Part shown: positions 36,775-46,400 of the stretch, in pieces
Position numbering within the stretch: position 1 is the stretch's first letter
Layout: each line of letters opens with the position of its first letter
Source of the DNA: an uncultured Cytophagales bacterium
GTDB lineage: Bacteria; Bacteroidota; Bacteroidia; Cytophagales; Bernardetiaceae
Reading direction: 5' to 3'
Assembly (NCBI GenBank): GCA_937136415.1
Contig: CAKZOK010000174.1
Location: 1 to 64,000, forward strand
DNA: 64,000 nt
Notes under the pieces: generated by a model
Databases searched by the model: none
Told to the model about the DNA's origin: nothing
The model's input: only the letters and a program-made list of their open reading frames with translations
Translations under genes and position numbers: made by a program

Positions 36775-38088
36775 CTACTTCTTTTTAGGCTTTCTCTTCG
36801 AAGTGCTTCTATTTTTCTTCTTCCCTGCATCTTTCGGATTTAGAAAGCGTTTTTTGTGATGAAAAGCTCCTTTGTAGGTTGGGTCTTCTCGCTGTTTGAT
36901 AAAATCTAGTGCTTTTATTAGTTTTTGATTTTCTTCAAAAGGCGTTTGAGTAATTTCTACTTCGGTCGGGATTCTTTCCTTTGGAATTTCTTTTCCAATT
37001 AACTTTTCTATTTTTTTGATATGATGAGCATCTAAAACATTTGCAAAAGTAATCGCAATTCCTTCTTTTTCTGCTCTTCCTGTGCGCCCAATTCTGTGTA
37101 CATAATCATCGTATTGCTTCGGAACTTCAAAATTAATAACGTGGCTCACATCACTCACATCTAAGCCTCGTGCTGCTACATCAGTGGCTACCAAAATACG
37201 AATATCTCCCTTTTTAAAATCATCAAAAGAATTACTACGTGTGTTTTGGTCTTTGTTGCTATGAATCACTCTTACACTATCATCAACTTTTCTGCCCAAA
37301 AATTTATAGACATTATTGGCTACCTCTTTCGTTCTTGTAAAGACAATTACTTTATTAAAAATTTCTTTTTCTTGAAGTAAAAAATCTAACAGATTTATCT
37401 TAGTTCTGAAATTTGGGACTTCATAATATTTTTGCTCTACCGTTTCGGCAGTAACAGCAACAGGCGAAATATTTATTTCTTCTGGAAACTCCAAAAAATC
37501 GTGTGTCAGTTTTACTACTTTCTCTGGCATAGTTGCCGAAAAGAGTGCATTTTGTCGTTTTTTGGTAGGTATAATTTCAAGTAATCGGTTGATTTGTGGC
37601 ATAAAACCCATATCCAAAATACGGTCTGCCTCGTCCATTATCATTGTCTTGATTTGGCGTAAATTCAATTCATTTCGATTATAAATATCCAACAACCTTC
37701 CTGGAGTTGCGATAATCAAATCCATTCCTTCACGCACTTGTTCGAGTTGCCTTTTTATGCTTCCACTTCCACCATACAAAGCCACAGCCCGTAAATCGGT
37801 ATATTTACTAAGCATTTCGAAATGCTCATAAATCTGAATTGCAAGTTCACGAGTAGGCGCAAGAATCAGCGCACGAGGATTTTCACCCTGTGCATATTTT
37901 AGCTTCATCAAAAGTGGCAACATAAAAGCAGCCGTTTTTCCTGTTCCTGTTTGTGCCACACCAATTACATCGTGTCCTGCCGAAAGCAAAGGAATTGCCT
38001 GTTCTTGAATCGGACTAGGTTTTTCATATCCAGCCTCTTCAATGGCATTTAATAATTGACGGTTTAATTTAAAATCTTCGAATTGCAT
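36775..38088 (-). CDS. DEAD-box RNA helicase, RhlE-like
   Basis: 437 residues. Q motif at 22-29, Walker A AQTGTGKT (45-52), PTREL (78-82), TPGR (128-131), DEAD (152-155), SAT (184-186), then ARGLD and HRIGRTGR in the C-terminal RecA domain. A basic tail of about 30 residues (KKRFLNPKDAGKKKNRS) probably binds RNA. RhlE/CsdA-type helicases unwind short RNA duplexes in ribosome assembly and cold adaptation. Single gene. Confidence 0.93.
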   Translation of the reverse strand: MQFEDFKLNRQLLNAIEEAGYEKPSPIQEQAIPLLSAGHDVIGVAQTGTGKTAAFMLPLLMKLKYAQGENPRALILAPTRELAIQIYEHFEMLSKYTDLRAVALYGGSGSIKRQLEQVREGMDLIIATPGRLLDIYNRNELNLRQIKTMIMDEADRILDMGFMPQINRLLEIIPTKKRQNALFSATMPEKVVKLTHDFLEFPEEINISPVAVTAETVEQKYYEVPNFRTKINLLDFLLQEKEIFNKVIVFTRTKEVANNVYKFLGRKVDDSVRVIHSNKDQNTRSNSFDDFKKGDIRILVATDVAARGLDVSDVSHVINFEVPKQYDDYVHRIGRTGRAEKEGIAITFANVLDAHHIKKIEKLIGKEIPKERIPTEVEITQTPFEENQKLIKALDFIKQREDPTYKGAFHHKKRFLNPKDAGKKKNRSTSKRKPKKK

Positions 38089-38203
38089 AATTTATTCAGT
38101 TAATTCCTATTTACTAGGAAAAGGCAAGCCATTTTCCCTACAAATACATGTATTTTTTTATTTTCACTTCCTCTTCTCTCGCCCCAAATCCCTCCCTTCA
38201 CAT

Positions 38204-39505
38204 TCAACTAAACATCGGATTGGATTCCCAAAATCTGTAATTACTGGTGTCTTCAAAAATTTTAGTGAGTATTTTTTTATCTATTTCTGTAAATTCTACA
38301 TCTCTACGCACCATCATTCGTTCGGCTGTTTTGAAAAGTGCATCAATATGCGTACTCACAAATTTGGTTTGATGATTGCCATTGCCCCACGAAAAAGAAG
38401 GAATAAATTTTGGTGGAAAACCTTCACCAAAAACATTTGCACCTGTTCCTACTACGGTTGCTGTATTAAACATTGTACAAATTCCAGATTTGCTATGGTC
38501 GCCCATCAAAAGCCCACAAAATTGCAACTCTGTTTTTTCATAATTTTTTTCTGAATAATTCCAAATACGAACAGTTCCATAGTTATTTTTGAGATTCGAA
38601 CAGTTGGTAGCTGCACCCAAATTGCACCATTCTCCAATTACTGCATTTCCCAAAAATCCATCATGACTTTTATTCGAATAACCAAAAAATACGCAGTTGC
38701 TGACTTCTCCACCTACTTTACAAAATTTTCCGATGGTGGTATCTCCTCGCATATTTGCACCTGTATTAATTACAGAACCTTCGCCAAGCGCAAACGAACC
38801 ACGGATAATTGCGCCCTCTTCGATACTTGCATTTTTTCCGATATAAATTGAGCCTTTTTCTGCATTCAGAATGGCAGCTTTTATGGTAGCTCCTTCTTCA
38901 ATAAAAATTCGTTCTTGATTATATAAAATGGTATTTTTGTCTGTAACAATTTGGCTTTTGCGCCCTGTTGTAATCAAATCAAAATCCTTTTCAATTTCTT
39001 GTTTGTTGGCACGGAAAATATCCCATGTTCTTTCTAAAAACTGAATATTTATTTTTTCTGTCTTTTGTTTGGCAGCTTTCAAAGCAAAATCATAAAACTT
39101 GTCTATACTTTCGAATTGCTGCTTTGTTTTGAAGGCAATAAGTTCGCTTCCTTGTTTTGTATCCGAAAAAAATGCAGTTTCTGATGGCAGTGATTCCAGT
39201 TTTTTATAAAATTCTGTATTTGGAAGAATTGCTCCATTTATATATAAATTTTCTGTTTCATTATTATTGATAAGAAAATGAATCGGAAATTTTTCTTGTA
39301 AATAATCTTGTGTCAGAAATGAAAAAGTATAATTTTGATTTTCAGAATTATTATTTTCTGTATTTTTTAAATACTGATTAAAATACGTTTCAAATTTTTC
39401 TTTAATGGTCAGAATCCCAACACGCAAATCTGCGATAGGGCGAGTAAAAGTGAAGGGCAAAAGATGAGTGCGAAGAGAAGGAGAATCAAAAAAAATGGTA
39501 TTCAT
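38204..39505 (-). CDS. Bacteroidetes GlmU-like sugar nucleotidyltransferase
   Basis: 433 residues. The N-terminus (LLPFTFTRPIADLRVGILTI, about 16-35) marks the alternative GlmU family of Bacteroidetes. The middle part is nucleotidyltransferase-like, and residues about 195-370 form a left-handed beta-helix of hexapeptide repeats (IYIGKNASIEEGAII, VGGEVSNCVFFGYSNKSHDG is split as GGEVSN and FFGYSNKSHDG). The family is presumed to make an activated amino sugar for cell wall or lipopolysaccharide. A -7 box ends 2 bp before the ATG, so the mRNA may be leaderless. Confidence 0.85.
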   Translation of the reverse strand: MNTIFFDSPSLRTHLLPFTFTRPIADLRVGILTIKEKFETYFNQYLKNTENNNSENQNYTFSFLTQDYLQEKFPIHFLINNNETENLYINGAILPNTEFYKKLESLPSETAFFSDTKQGSELIAFKTKQQFESIDKFYDFALKAAKQKTEKINIQFLERTWDIFRANKQEIEKDFDLITTGRKSQIVTDKNTILYNQERIFIEEGATIKAAILNAEKGSIYIGKNASIEEGAIIRGSFALGEGSVINTGANMRGDTTIGKFCKVGGEVSNCVFFGYSNKSHDGFLGNAVIGEWCNLGAATNCSNLKNNYGTVRIWNYSEKNYEKTELQFCGLLMGDHSKSGICTMFNTATVVGTGANVFGEGFPPKFIPSFSWGNGNHQTKFVSTHIDALFKTAERMMVRRDVEFTEIDKKILTKIFEDTSNYRFWESNPMFS

Positions 39506-39507
39506 AG

Positions 39508-39515
39508 CAAAAATA
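39508..39515 (-). promoter_or_regulatory. -7 box abutting the GlmU-like start codon
   Basis: Minus-strand TATTTTTG, then CT, then ATG; transcription would begin at or in the start codon. Confidence 0.4.
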
Positions 39516-39586
39516 TAACAGAAAAAATAAATTGGTTTTAATCTTACAAAGTTACTAAAAGTCTGTTATAAGTTTGCTTTATTTTA

Positions 39587-40036
39587 TTAGTTATCTAGCA
39601 AATCAGAAGAAGACGAAAAAGAAATATTGTTTTCTTTCATTTTTTGATGCAGCCATTCTGTCGCTTCTTTTTCACTTTTAAATACTTTGTATTCATTAAG
39701 AGGAGGTTGTATTAAAAATATTCCTTGTAAGATTACTTTATATAAAACACTAGACGCTATAAAAGCCATTGCTTTGCAATTAATTATTTTTTCTTTATTT
39801 TCCTTCATCCAATTTCCTATTTTAATTCTATGTTCAGCCTTCAGAATTATCATTTTTTTTGGTGTTTCTGACATTATAACAAATGAGTCAGAGTGTAAAT
39901 GTAGCTTATCGAGGTACTCCAAATATGAATCTACTTGTTGGGAAGTAGGCTGAATCGAACTAGAAGCCATACGAACAAAAGGAAATTTGCTCACATCAAC
40001 CTGAAAAGTATCACTCTCATAATTTTCTAATTCCAT
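39587..40036 (-). CDS. STAS/SpoIIAA-like hypothetical protein
   Basis: 149 residues with no export signal. It alternates strands and helices in the order of STAS or SpoIIAA-like domains, with the C-terminal phrase KVFKSEKEATEWLHQKM typical of the last helix of SpoIIAA-like proteins. The conserved phosphorylatable Ser of anti-sigma antagonists is not obvious. It could relate functionally to the SpoIIE-type phosphatase at 20.8 kb, but that is speculation. The assignment is tentative. Confidence 0.55.
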   Translation of the reverse strand: MELENYESDTFQVDVSKFPFVRMASSSIQPTSQQVDSYLEYLDKLHLHSDSFVIMSETPKKMIILKAEHRIKIGNWMKENKEKIINCKAMAFIASSVLYKVILQGIFLIQPPLNEYKVFKSEKEATEWLHQKMKENNISFSSSSDLLDN

Positions 40037-40445
40037 GGTGTAAGTAAGTTTTATATTGAAAAATAAAATGTATTATATCCTACAATTTTTAATTATCAAT
40101 ATTTTAGGTCGCTCATAAGGACATGAACAACAGTAGTTTTTTTAATTTACAATTAAAAATAATATATTTTATTGTAATTAGTAAGTCAATTTTTAGAATA
40201 AAAATTAACTTTACAGTTGCTTGTATCCTCATGAGCAACTTATAAAATACAATAGCTTGACAGACGTGATGTCCCCACAGGCAACAAGATTAATACATAA
40301 AAAAAATAGGGTACATAAAATGGGTATTGATTATACAAAATTACCTATTCCCAAATTGTGATAATTTTTAGAGCATGTTTAAAAAAATTTCTTAACCTTT
40401 TTCAGCTTTATTTTTACTAAAATCTTTATTTATTTAAGATAAGCA
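40037..40445. other. 409-bp gap holding a MITE-like inverted repeat
   Basis: No ORF. The 132-bp inverted-repeat element lies at 40108-40239; the following 200 bp include a GC-richer patch (GATGTCCCCACAGGCAAC near 40270) that stands out against the AT-rich surroundings. Confidence 0.6.
40108..40239. mobile_element. 132-bp MITE-like element with 24-bp terminal inverted repeats
   Basis: Arms at 40108-40131 and 40216-40239 match at 18 of 24 positions, and all six differences are transitions, so most mismatched positions can form G-U pairs in RNA of one strand. The interior has a further AATTTACAAT/ATTGTAATT inverted repeat, so nearly the whole element can fold into one hairpin. No transposase is present. 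Confidence 0.5.
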
Positions 40446-41198
40446 TTATTTCCTAAAATCCAATACCCAAGCAGCAGGAATATAATTTTGGACAATAAAA
40501 CTACAAAGATTTGTCCAATTTGAGGCATTAATGGTAATCCAAGCATCACATGAGGCAACCACATAATTTTCATTTTGACTCAATGCTACAATAGATTTAT
40601 CAGCTTGTTTTTCTAACAAAACTTCCCAATTCCATTTTTTTTCTTCTGCCAAATCTTCTATTATTTTTTTGAGTCGTCCACTATTTGAGATAGGAGAATC
40701 TAGTACCCAAATCGTTTTTTTTATTTCTAATTCTTCAATTACTTTTCCGATAAGTTTTAGGGCAGGAACTGTTTCTTCTACCTTCCGATACGTAGAATGA
40801 ATACTAGCAATATCACGCATACAGCCATCTAAACCAATAAAAAGAGGCGCATTTGAGAGAGCGCACTCCGTTGTGATGAGCAAATTATAACCATCAATAA
40901 CCAAAATAGGGTCAGAAGTATGATGTATAAAATTAGAAATAGAAGCAATTTCTATTTCATTTTTTTTTCTTATTTCTAAACTTTGTTTTTCTGCGCTGGC
41001 TGCATTTATGGCTTTTCTTTGCCTGTCTGTAAGCGAAAATTTATCACCAACCAGTTTTAAAGATGATTTTTGTGCATATCCATTTGATAAGAGCCACGAC
41101 AAATCAAAAACGGCTTGTTGTAGATTTTCAATATTTTTATCTGTAAAAGCAGCATAGTCTTTTGGATTTGCGCCTCTGTGTTTTTGGGAGTTGGGCAT
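40446..41198 (-). CDS. DUF434-family protein with PIN/NYN-like core
   Basis: 250 residues. The N-terminus (HRGANPKDYAAF, about 7-18) and the region around FDLSWLLSNGY are typical of DUF434. The C-terminal two thirds contain VIDGYNLLITTECAL (about 98-112) and WVLDSPISNSGRLKKII (about 163-179), acidic positions reminiscent of PIN/NYN nuclease folds. It follows the DUF4837 lipoprotein gene by 37 bp and is probably cotranscribed. Biochemical function unknown. Confidence 0.75.
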   Translation of the reverse strand: MPNSQKHRGANPKDYAAFTDKNIENLQQAVFDLSWLLSNGYAQKSSLKLVGDKFSLTDRQRKAINAASAEKQSLEIRKKNEIEIASISNFIHHTSDPILVIDGYNLLITTECALSNAPLFIGLDGCMRDIASIHSTYRKVEETVPALKLIGKVIEELEIKKTIWVLDSPISNSGRLKKIIEDLAEEKKWNWEVLLEKQADKSIVALSQNENYVVASCDAWITINASNWTNLCSFIVQNYIPAAWVLDFRK

Positions 41199-41235
41199 TT
41201 TGATAAGTATATTTCACTAATAATTAATCACTAAA

Positions 41236-42342
41236 TCAAGGTTCAAAAGTCCATAAAATACTTTCTACTTCACGCACATAATCACGTTTTTTGGAAGTAG
41301 GAGCAAAAATAAATCCTTCTATATAATACAATCTATTTTTCTTTTCATCAACAATCAAATAACCTAAAAAAGGACCTCCAGAAGTATTTGAGGTCAGTTT
41401 CCACAATGCACGAATTTCAATAGCATACTTTCCTTTAAAATTTGTTTCTTTCGAAAAATAAGGTATTATGTCTGTTTGGTCGGTCATATATGAGCCTCTA
41501 TCTGGGTCTTTTAGATATTTTTCGCCCAACTCTCTACGCCATGCCAAAACGCTATCAGCATTTAATTGCCCTTGTGAAGTATAAGGTTTGTAAGTTACAA
41601 TAATATTTCTATCTCGCCCATTGGCATTGTCTATCATGCGCAAAAAAACAAAGCCAGAATCTTGCTCATTTATGTCTTTTGCCTCTTGATAACCATCAGG
41701 AATCCCTATTGAGAAGCCATGTTGTTTTTTATAGCGTTCCATTTTTCCTGTTTGTTTTCCACCTCTAAAGGCCACCAAATGCGAACGCTGACGCTCTGTT
41801 TTATAAAAGATTTCACGTAATTTTTCTTCATTTGCTTTCATGTGCTTGATGAGCTGTTCATCATCTTTTCCAATCAAATAAACTACTTGTTGGTTTTTGG
41901 CATGTTCATTTTGTTTGACAATCAAATATGGAGTTGTGTCTGCTGCTATCCTGTCTAAACTTTGCTTTGAGAATTTTTTTCTTAAAATATCACTATCAAT
42001 CGTTTTGCTTTCTAAAGACAAAAGCACAAAAATAGAATGGTATTCTTCCAATAAATCATTTACTTTTTTGGGCGCAGCATGATAAATTTTGAAAATTGGC
42101 TCGGCAGGTTGAGGAAACCCTGGCATCGGTGCCATATAAAGCTCACGAACAGCAGCTCCCAAATCTCCCTCCCATTTGCTAGAATCCATCTGAAGCAAGA
42201 TTTCACCACGCCCTCCTTTCGAAGGTGGCAAAAAATCTTTGTATGAAAATGTTTTTTCTATATTTTTACTATCAGAACAAGAAGAAAAAAATAAAATAAA
42301 AAATGCTAAAAAAGAAAATTTGGTTATCGTCTGAATTTTCAT
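41236..42342 (-). CDS. DUF4837-family lipoprotein
   Basis: 368 residues with a lipoprotein signal (lipobox cysteine C22 in FFSSCSD). The family is restricted to Bacteroidetes; typical phrases here are WEGDLGAAVRELYMAPMPGFPQPEP-like (WEGDLGAAVRELY at about 58-70), the central 'FSIGIPDGYQEAKD' and the C-terminal 'PFLGYLIVDEKKNRLYYIEGF'. Function unknown; envelope-located. First gene of a likely operon with DUF434. Confidence 0.85.
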   Translation of the reverse strand: MKIQTITKFSFLAFFILFFSSCSDSKNIEKTFSYKDFLPPSKGGRGEILLQMDSSKWEGDLGAAVRELYMAPMPGFPQPAEPIFKIYHAAPKKVNDLLEEYHSIFVLLSLESKTIDSDILRKKFSKQSLDRIAADTTPYLIVKQNEHAKNQQVVYLIGKDDEQLIKHMKANEEKLREIFYKTERQRSHLVAFRGGKQTGKMERYKKQHGFSIGIPDGYQEAKDINEQDSGFVFLRMIDNANGRDRNIIVTYKPYTSQGQLNADSVLAWRRELGEKYLKDPDRGSYMTDQTDIIPYFSKETNFKGKYAIEIRALWKLTSNTSGGPFLGYLIVDEKKNRLYYIEGFIFAPTSKKRDYVREVESILWTFEP

Positions 42343-42650
42343 TGAATATATGGAATTGATTTTTTTGACTTTGGATTTTAACTCTTACTTAAAGGAAATG
42401 CTAATCTAGCACTAAAGTAACGAAAATATCGTAAGTTTTTGGATAAATTAACAGATTAAGAAAGTAGAGCTTTTGAGTATTTTTGGGTTTGATGAAAATA
42501 TAATTAAAAACTTGAGTTAAATAATTCATAATTCTCTAAAAAGAAAATTGAGTTTTCAGATTCGTAAAATTCATAAAATCTGTATTCTGTAATTTCTATT
42601 TCCCTACTTTTACAAAAAAAATAGAGATTAACTGATAACTAAAAAAACTG
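42343..42650. other. 308-bp divergent intergenic region
   Basis: It separates DUF4837 from bioA. A TACTTTTA sequence near 42605 is one base off the -7 consensus and may serve bioA. Nothing else is visible. Confidence 0.5.
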
Positions 42651-43919
42651 ATGACTAACAACATTTGGCACCCCTTCACGCCATTAGCAGAAGGCTACGA
42701 CCCTTTAGAAATTGTAAAAGCAGATGGGATTTATATTTATACAAAAGATGAGCGCAAAATTCTTGATGCTGTTTCTTCGTGGTGGGTAAATATTCACGGA
42801 CATGCCAACAAAAAAATTGCAGACGCTATTTCAGAGCAAGCACATAGTTTGGAACACGTTATTTTTGCAGGTTTTACGCATCAACCAGCCGAAAAACTAG
42901 CCGAAAGTTTGATTGAACTTTTACCTTCTATGAATAAAGTTTTCTTTTCAGATGATGGCTCAACAGCTATTGAAGTAGCTTTAAAAATGTGCTTACAACA
43001 TTTTCACAATAAAAATAAAGATGCAAACAGAACAAAAATAATTGCCATTCAAGGAGCTTATCACGGAGATACTTTTGGGGCAATGGCAGTTTGTGATAGA
43101 ACTCCTTTTAATGCTTCTTTCAATTCTTTACTTTTTGATGTAGAATTTATTCCACGTCCGACAGAAAAAAATTGGCATTCTGTAAAAGAAAAATTTATGC
43201 AGATTTTGGAAAGTGAAGAAGTAGCAGCTTTTATTTTCGAACCCATTATACAAGGTGCAGGAGGAATGCAAACCTATTCTCCCAAGCATCTGGACGAGCT
43301 TATAAAACTAGCTCATAATAAGAATACATTTTGTATTGCTGATGAAATAATGACAGGTTTTGGCAGAACTGACCATCTTTTTGCCTCCCAATATCTACAA
43401 GAAAAACCAGATTTGATTTGTCTTTCCAAGGGAATTACAGGAGGTTTTTTACCTTTGGCTGTTACGCTTTGCACAAAAGAAGTTGCAGAGCCTTTTTATG
43501 ATAACGATATTTTAAAAACTTTTTTTCACGGACATTCATACACAGGAAACCCGATTGCTTGTGCTGCTGCAAATGCTAGTTTAGAGATTTTGTTGAGCAA
43601 AGAGTGTTTTGAAAATAGAAAACGGATTGCAGAAAAACACACTCACTTTGCAAATCAAATAAATTCTAATAAAGAATTAAAAGACAGAGTTTTAGAAGTT
43701 CGAACTTGTGGGACAATTTTCGCTTTAGAACTCAATTCGGAAGAGCAAACTTCATATTTTAATGAATGGCGAAAGAATATTTATAATTATTTTTTAAAGA
43801 AAAATATTTTACTTCGCCCATTAGGAAACGTTATTTATATGATTCCTCCTTATATTATTACTGATAAAGAATTAGACATTGTTTATAATGAAATTCTGAC
43901 TTTTTTGAAAATAGAATAA
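42651..43919 (+). CDS. bioA: Adenosylmethionine-8-amino-7-oxononanoate aminotransferase
   Basis: 422-residue fold-type I PLP aminotransferase of biotin synthesis, using S-adenosylmethionine to make 7,8-diaminopelargonate. BioA-specific features are the N-terminal WHPFTPL and SSWWVNIHGH (43-51); PLP is held by D231 (DEIMTGFGRT) and K260 (CLSKGITGG). No other bio genes are nearby. It ends at a clean terminator. Confidence 0.93.
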   Translation: MTNNIWHPFTPLAEGYDPLEIVKADGIYIYTKDERKILDAVSSWWVNIHGHANKKIADAISEQAHSLEHVIFAGFTHQPAEKLAESLIELLPSMNKVFFSDDGSTAIEVALKMCLQHFHNKNKDANRTKIIAIQGAYHGDTFGAMAVCDRTPFNASFNSLLFDVEFIPRPTEKNWHSVKEKFMQILESEEVAAFIFEPIIQGAGGMQTYSPKHLDELIKLAHNKNTFCIADEIMTGFGRTDHLFASQYLQEKPDLICLSKGITGGFLPLAVTLCTKEVAEPFYDNDILKTFFHGHSYTGNPIACAAANASLEILLSKECFENRKRIAEKHTHFANQINSNKELKDRVLEVRTCGTIFALELNSEEQTSYFNEWRKNIYNYFLKKNILLRPLGNVIYMIPPYIITDKELDIVYNEILTFLKIE

Positions 43920-43936
43920 TAATTCAGAATTAAAAA

Positions 43937-43968
43937 AAAAACATCGGTAAAAAATTACCGATGTTTTT
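43937..43968. terminator. Bidirectional terminator after bioA
   Basis: 14-bp stem AAAAACATCGGTAA/TTACCGATGTTTTT with an AAAA loop. Confidence 0.88.
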
Positions 43969-44167
43969 GAATCACCAAATTTACCTATCACTAACTTAAA
44001 AAATAAGCAGTTTCTTAAATATTCTATCAAAAGAATACATTCTAAAATTACTCTTTATAGTTAGTAGGTATGCAAAATTAAGTATTTTTCAACTCAACTA
44101 TGCAGTACTACTACTATTTATTGAAGATTTTTGTTTTAATTTTTACTAAAATGAAGAAATTAAATTT

Positions 44168-44806
44168 TTAATTTTTCTCGACTTGTTTGCGCAGAACTTG
44201 TAATTCTTTTTCTTTTGCTTCACGCAATTTTTCTTCTTGTGCTTCTACCCAAGCTATTTTTGAATATTTTCCTTCTGGATAGGTTACATCATAAAAAACA
44301 TATTTTAGTCCTTGTTCTTCAAAAGACTGCTCATACAAATCCTCCAAAAGAATAAAATTTGTTTCTATATTTTGGCGTATATTTTCTATTTCAGAACCTG
44401 TTCCCATTACTATTTTTTCCAAATTTTCCCAATCTCCTATTTGCATATCTCTCAAAATATCCTCGTCAGCAGCATCTGTGTTCGCTTTTGAAGTAACAAC
44501 TACTTCTGCATATTGGGCTTGCAAAACCATTAATTGTCCTTGCCAAGTAGCAACTTTATCATTATCTTCTTCTGTAAAATTTTGTATCTGTTTTCCTAAA
44601 TAATCTTCCCAAAGTGCTTGATTATTTGGGTTATCTTTAAGTTTTTTCCATACATCAGGCTTGCCCATTGGGTCTTTATTAGATGAAGAGTTGGTTTTAT
44701 TTTGGGCATTTACTGTTCCTACCAAAAAAAGTAATAGCAACACTGTAAAAGAAAATATAAACCTTGAGAAAATATTCAAATTGAATCTAAAAGTAGGCGT
44801 AAACAT
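44168..44806 (-). CDS. Secreted hypothetical protein, paralogue A
   Basis: About 212 residues from the ATG at 44806 (MFTPTFRFNLN), chosen because it gives a normal signal peptide ending at VNAQ; an ATG 20 codons upstream adds an unlikely leader. The mature protein has two recognisable parts: DPMGKPDVWKKLKDNPNNQALWEDYLG and, near the C-terminus, ENFILLEDLYEQ-like helices followed by YVFYDVTYPEGKYSKIAWV and a Glu/Lys coiled coil. The longer phrases are split here only for description. It shares all these with the gene at 45159-45950, so the two are tandem paralogues. Family not recognised; periplasmic or secreted. Confidence 0.7.
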   Translation of the reverse strand: MFTPTFRFNLNIFSRFIFSFTVLLLLFLVGTVNAQNKTNSSSNKDPMGKPDVWKKLKDNPNNQALWEDYLGKQIQNFTEEDNDKVATWQGQLMVLQAQYAEVVVTSKANTDAADEDILRDMQIGDWENLEKIVMGTGSEIENIRQNIETNFILLEDLYEQSFEEQGLKYVFYDVTYPEGKYSKIAWVEAQEEKLREAKEKELQVLRKQVEKN

Positions 44807-45158
44807 AGTATTATTAGTAAAAAAGTAGCTTATAGGATAGATTAGTTTGTTTATACAAATAATCACGGAACAATTATTTATATACTCATAAAAATACAGA
44901 ATGTTTTTTTATAAAACAATAAAGGAGAAAGAGCTATGATGTCAGAAAATCAGAAAAAAGATAAGCAAACAAGCTATTTAATATAAAAATCTATTTTGCT
45001 ACCCTATTTCACACATTTGCTTTTTTTTTACATAAAAACAACAAAATCCAATAAACACCTACAAATCAGTACATTATGTTATTTTTTTAATAAAAAACAA
45101 CCAAAAAAATAAACTATTCTAATAAAAAATTGCATTATTTACTCTCTTTTGGTGTAGT
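44807..45158. other. 352-bp gap between the two paralogues
   Basis: AT-rich, with no hairpin or ORF. It probably carries the promoter of paralogue A, though no exact -7 box was found. Confidence 0.45.
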
Positions 45159-45950
45159 CTAATTGATTTGTCGTTCTAAGAAAGTCTGTTTCATTTCTTT
45201 CAGTTTTTGAGCTTTGAGCTTTTTTAATTCTTGTTCTTTTTCCATCATCCAACGAGATTCACTGTAATTTCCCTTTGGGTATTTTTGTCTATAAAACACA
45301 TAATTTGCTCCTAATTCTTCAAACTCATCTGCCAGTACGGCTTCCAAAATATAAAAATTTTCATATAAATTTTTCTTCAATTCTTCCATTTCTGTTGATT
45401 CAGCCAAAAATAATTCTTCCAAATCCTTCATAAAAACTTTTATCTCTTCTTTTGCAAGCAACGCATTTATTTTTTGCGACTTGCTTAATGATTGAGTAGT
45501 TGTTGTATTTATTTCTCCTTGAGTAGTTGTAGAATTTATCACATTTTCATCTTGATTAGTTGCATCTGTATCTTCAACTTTAGTTGCTGTTAAATGTATA
45601 TTATCCTTTGGTTTAATTGTAGTTTCTGCCACTAAAGCACCATCATTTTTATTAACTTTACTTAGCCATATTTCTTGAATCCATAATTTTATCTGCAAAC
45701 GTTCCTTCAAAGATATTTCCCTCCATTTTTTACGTGTATATTTTTGCCATAATAAAGAATCTAAAGGTTTTTTTTGAAGCTGCGCCCAAATTATAGAATT
45801 ATTATAAGGGTCAGAAGGAATTTTTAGACGTAAATTATTTTGTCCTAATACTGAACTTCCTCCTACAACAAAAAAGATAAAATATGTAAATACACTAATA
45901 ATTTTTTTTAGATTTTTAGTTTTAAAAGAAGAAAATATAAATGATTTCAT
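45159..45950 (-). CDS. Secreted hypothetical protein, paralogue B
   Basis: 263 residues with a signal peptide ending near SVLGQ. The N-terminal block (SDPYNNSIIWAQLQKKPLD, about 43-61) and the C-terminal block (YENFYILEAVLADEFEELG, then YVFYRQKYPKGNYSESRWM) align with paralogue A; both end in a charged helix. It differs by a longer Thr/Asn-rich middle (about 105-160, TTTQGEINTTTTQ), which looks like a low-complexity linker. Function unknown; exported. Confidence 0.7.
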   Translation of the reverse strand: MKSFIFSSFKTKNLKKIISVFTYFIFFVVGGSSVLGQNNLRLKIPSDPYNNSIIWAQLQKKPLDSLLWQKYTRKKWREISLKERLQIKLWIQEIWLSKVNKNDGALVAETTIKPKDNIHLTATKVEDTDATNQDENVINSTTTQGEINTTTTQSLSKSQKINALLAKEEIKVFMKDLEELFLAESTEMEELKKNLYENFYILEAVLADEFEELGANYVFYRQKYPKGNYSESRWMMEKEQELKKLKAQKLKEMKQTFLERQIN

Positions 45951-46400
45951 AAAAAAAAATTAAATGCCGTGCAATACCTAACTAACCATAAACAAAATAA
46001 ATGATAAAATTAATATACTCAATAAAGACCAGTTTTGAAAACCCTTAGGGTTTATATGAAGGTCATTTTTAAAAAGCTGCTTTCCAAAACTCATACATCT
46101 TGAGTATAACTCTCAAAGATAATAGTTACTTTTTAAAATCGTATTTATTAAACGAATAAAAATGCCAAATGATTTGATTTTTACCAAATTTTCTTTTAAC
46201 AAATTCAAGTTCAAACAAATAAAATAATAATAACTTTACACAAAAACAACTAAAAAAACACTTTAAAAATCTGATTATCAACAAACTAACTCATCAAAAT
46301 AAAATAATCTTTGTTTATCTCAATAAAAATAACTTTATTTGTGTATAAAATACACGAAGTGGTTAAAAAAACCATTACTTACTCACAAAACCTAATCACA
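45951..46400. other. 450-bp divergent region upstream of nadC
   Basis: It contains an AAACCC-TTA-GGGTTT palindrome at 46039-46053 and a TGATTATCAA motif at 46271. The open frame from 46311 to the nadC start has no family features and is judged 5' UTR. Confidence 0.5.
46271..46289 (+). repeat. TGAATATCAA-like motif, copy 5
   Basis: CTGATTATCAACAAACTAA, 110 bp upstream of the nadC start. Confidence 0.35.

Noticed and set aside
39587-40036. Functional link between the STAS-like protein and the SpoIIE-type phosphatase
   Set aside because: They are 17 kb apart and the phosphorylatable serine is not evident; the link is only conceivable.
46039-46053. AAACCC-TTA-GGGTTT palindrome as a terminator
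   Set aside because: It lies upstream of both divergent genes with no T run; kept only as a note in the gap entry.
46311-46400. 30-codon N-terminal extension of NadC
   Set aside because: The residues do not resemble NadC, and the ATG at 46401 gives the normal family length.
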